Shown here one piece after another: positions 20,791 through 20,842 of a DNA stretch of 20,842 bases. Source of the stretch: Viridibacillus sp050279675 (GTDB lineage Bacteria > Bacillota > Bacilli > Bacillales_A > Planococcaceae); contig NZ_JBNNUK010000031.1 in assembly GCF_050279675.1 (NCBI RefSeq), forward strand, positions 1 through 20,842, read 5' to 3'. Made by a program: the position numbers and the translations under genes. Numbering within the stretch: the stretch's first letter is position 1; the number at the start of each line of letters is the position of its first letter. Below the pieces are notes generated by a model. It was not told the DNA's origin, did no database searches, and saw nothing but the letters and a program-made list of their open reading frames with translations.

Positions 20791-20842
20791 TTGAGCTTAG
20801 AAATTGGATTTATATCTAAAGGATGGATTTCAGATATACCCA
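20791..20842 (+). CDS. Start of a gene running off the right edge
   Basis: TTG 20791 follows AAAGGATGG (20776-20784) at 6 nt and opens a frame with no stop to the window end: MSLEIGFISKGWISDIP. A second in-frame TTG is at 20788. Too short to identify. The gap before it holds repeat copy 16. Confidence 0.5.
   Translation, partial: MSLEIGFISKGWISDIP

Noticed and set aside
13863..20842. Outright call of a chromosomal integron
   Set aside because: No integrase is present, the copies are several small hairpins rather than one long imperfect attC hairpin, and matches to the core-site patterns are too degenerate. Kept only as a hypothesis among the findings.

Overview
The window is AT-rich, with strong Shine-Dalgarno sites, some TTG/GTG starts, ECF sigma/anti-sigma pairs, a CcdA-type protein and U-tailed terminators. 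It reads as chromosomal accessory DNA of a Bacillus-like Firmicute (Bacillaceae). The species cannot be fixed from the sequence. No rRNA, tRNA, CRISPR array, integrase or replication origin is visible.

Layout. Positions 1-200 are richer in G+C: the last codons of an unidentified gene and a structured non-coding stretch, perhaps the end of an insertion sequence. Positions 455-1720 hold two small plus-strand genes. Positions 2058-4307 hold three minus-strand genes: a DJ-1/PfpI-like protein, a WYL-domain regulator and a serine resolvase whose 5' end is replaced by a repeat copy. Positions 4489-7301 carry a DinB-like protein, an ECF sigma factor with a zinc-finger anti-sigma factor, and a HAD phosphatase. 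Positions 7302-9800 are a scarred stretch: an orphan terminator, a 24-bp perfect palindrome, two broken genes, ccdA, a chimeric ResA-like gene that has lost its CxxC domain, and an IS3-family relic. Positions 9804-12685 are a minus-strand ABC exporter operon (two permeases and an ATPase), followed upstream by a lipoprotein gene. Positions 13863-20842 run almost purely plus-strand: msrA, several small hypothetical genes, a second ECF sigma factor with a DUF4179-type partner, an aminoglycoside-phosphotransferase-like kinase behind a 7-codon leader ORF, a small lipoprotein, and the start of one more gene.

The most striking feature is a family of about 17 intergenic repeat copies, all in the same orientation, lying between most genes. 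Each is built from short hairpins with arms such as TTCAACTAAC or TTCAACAATC and GGG-containing loops. Arm substitutions are compensated between copies, so the folded form appears to be conserved. Between the second and third hairpins is a slot that in several copies holds a Rho-independent terminator, and the terminator differs between copies. The copies therefore look like mobile or recombining extragenic elements that also serve as terminators. The array of small genes, each followed by a same-direction repeat, superficially resembles a cassette array, but no integrase is seen and the match to attC sites is only generic.
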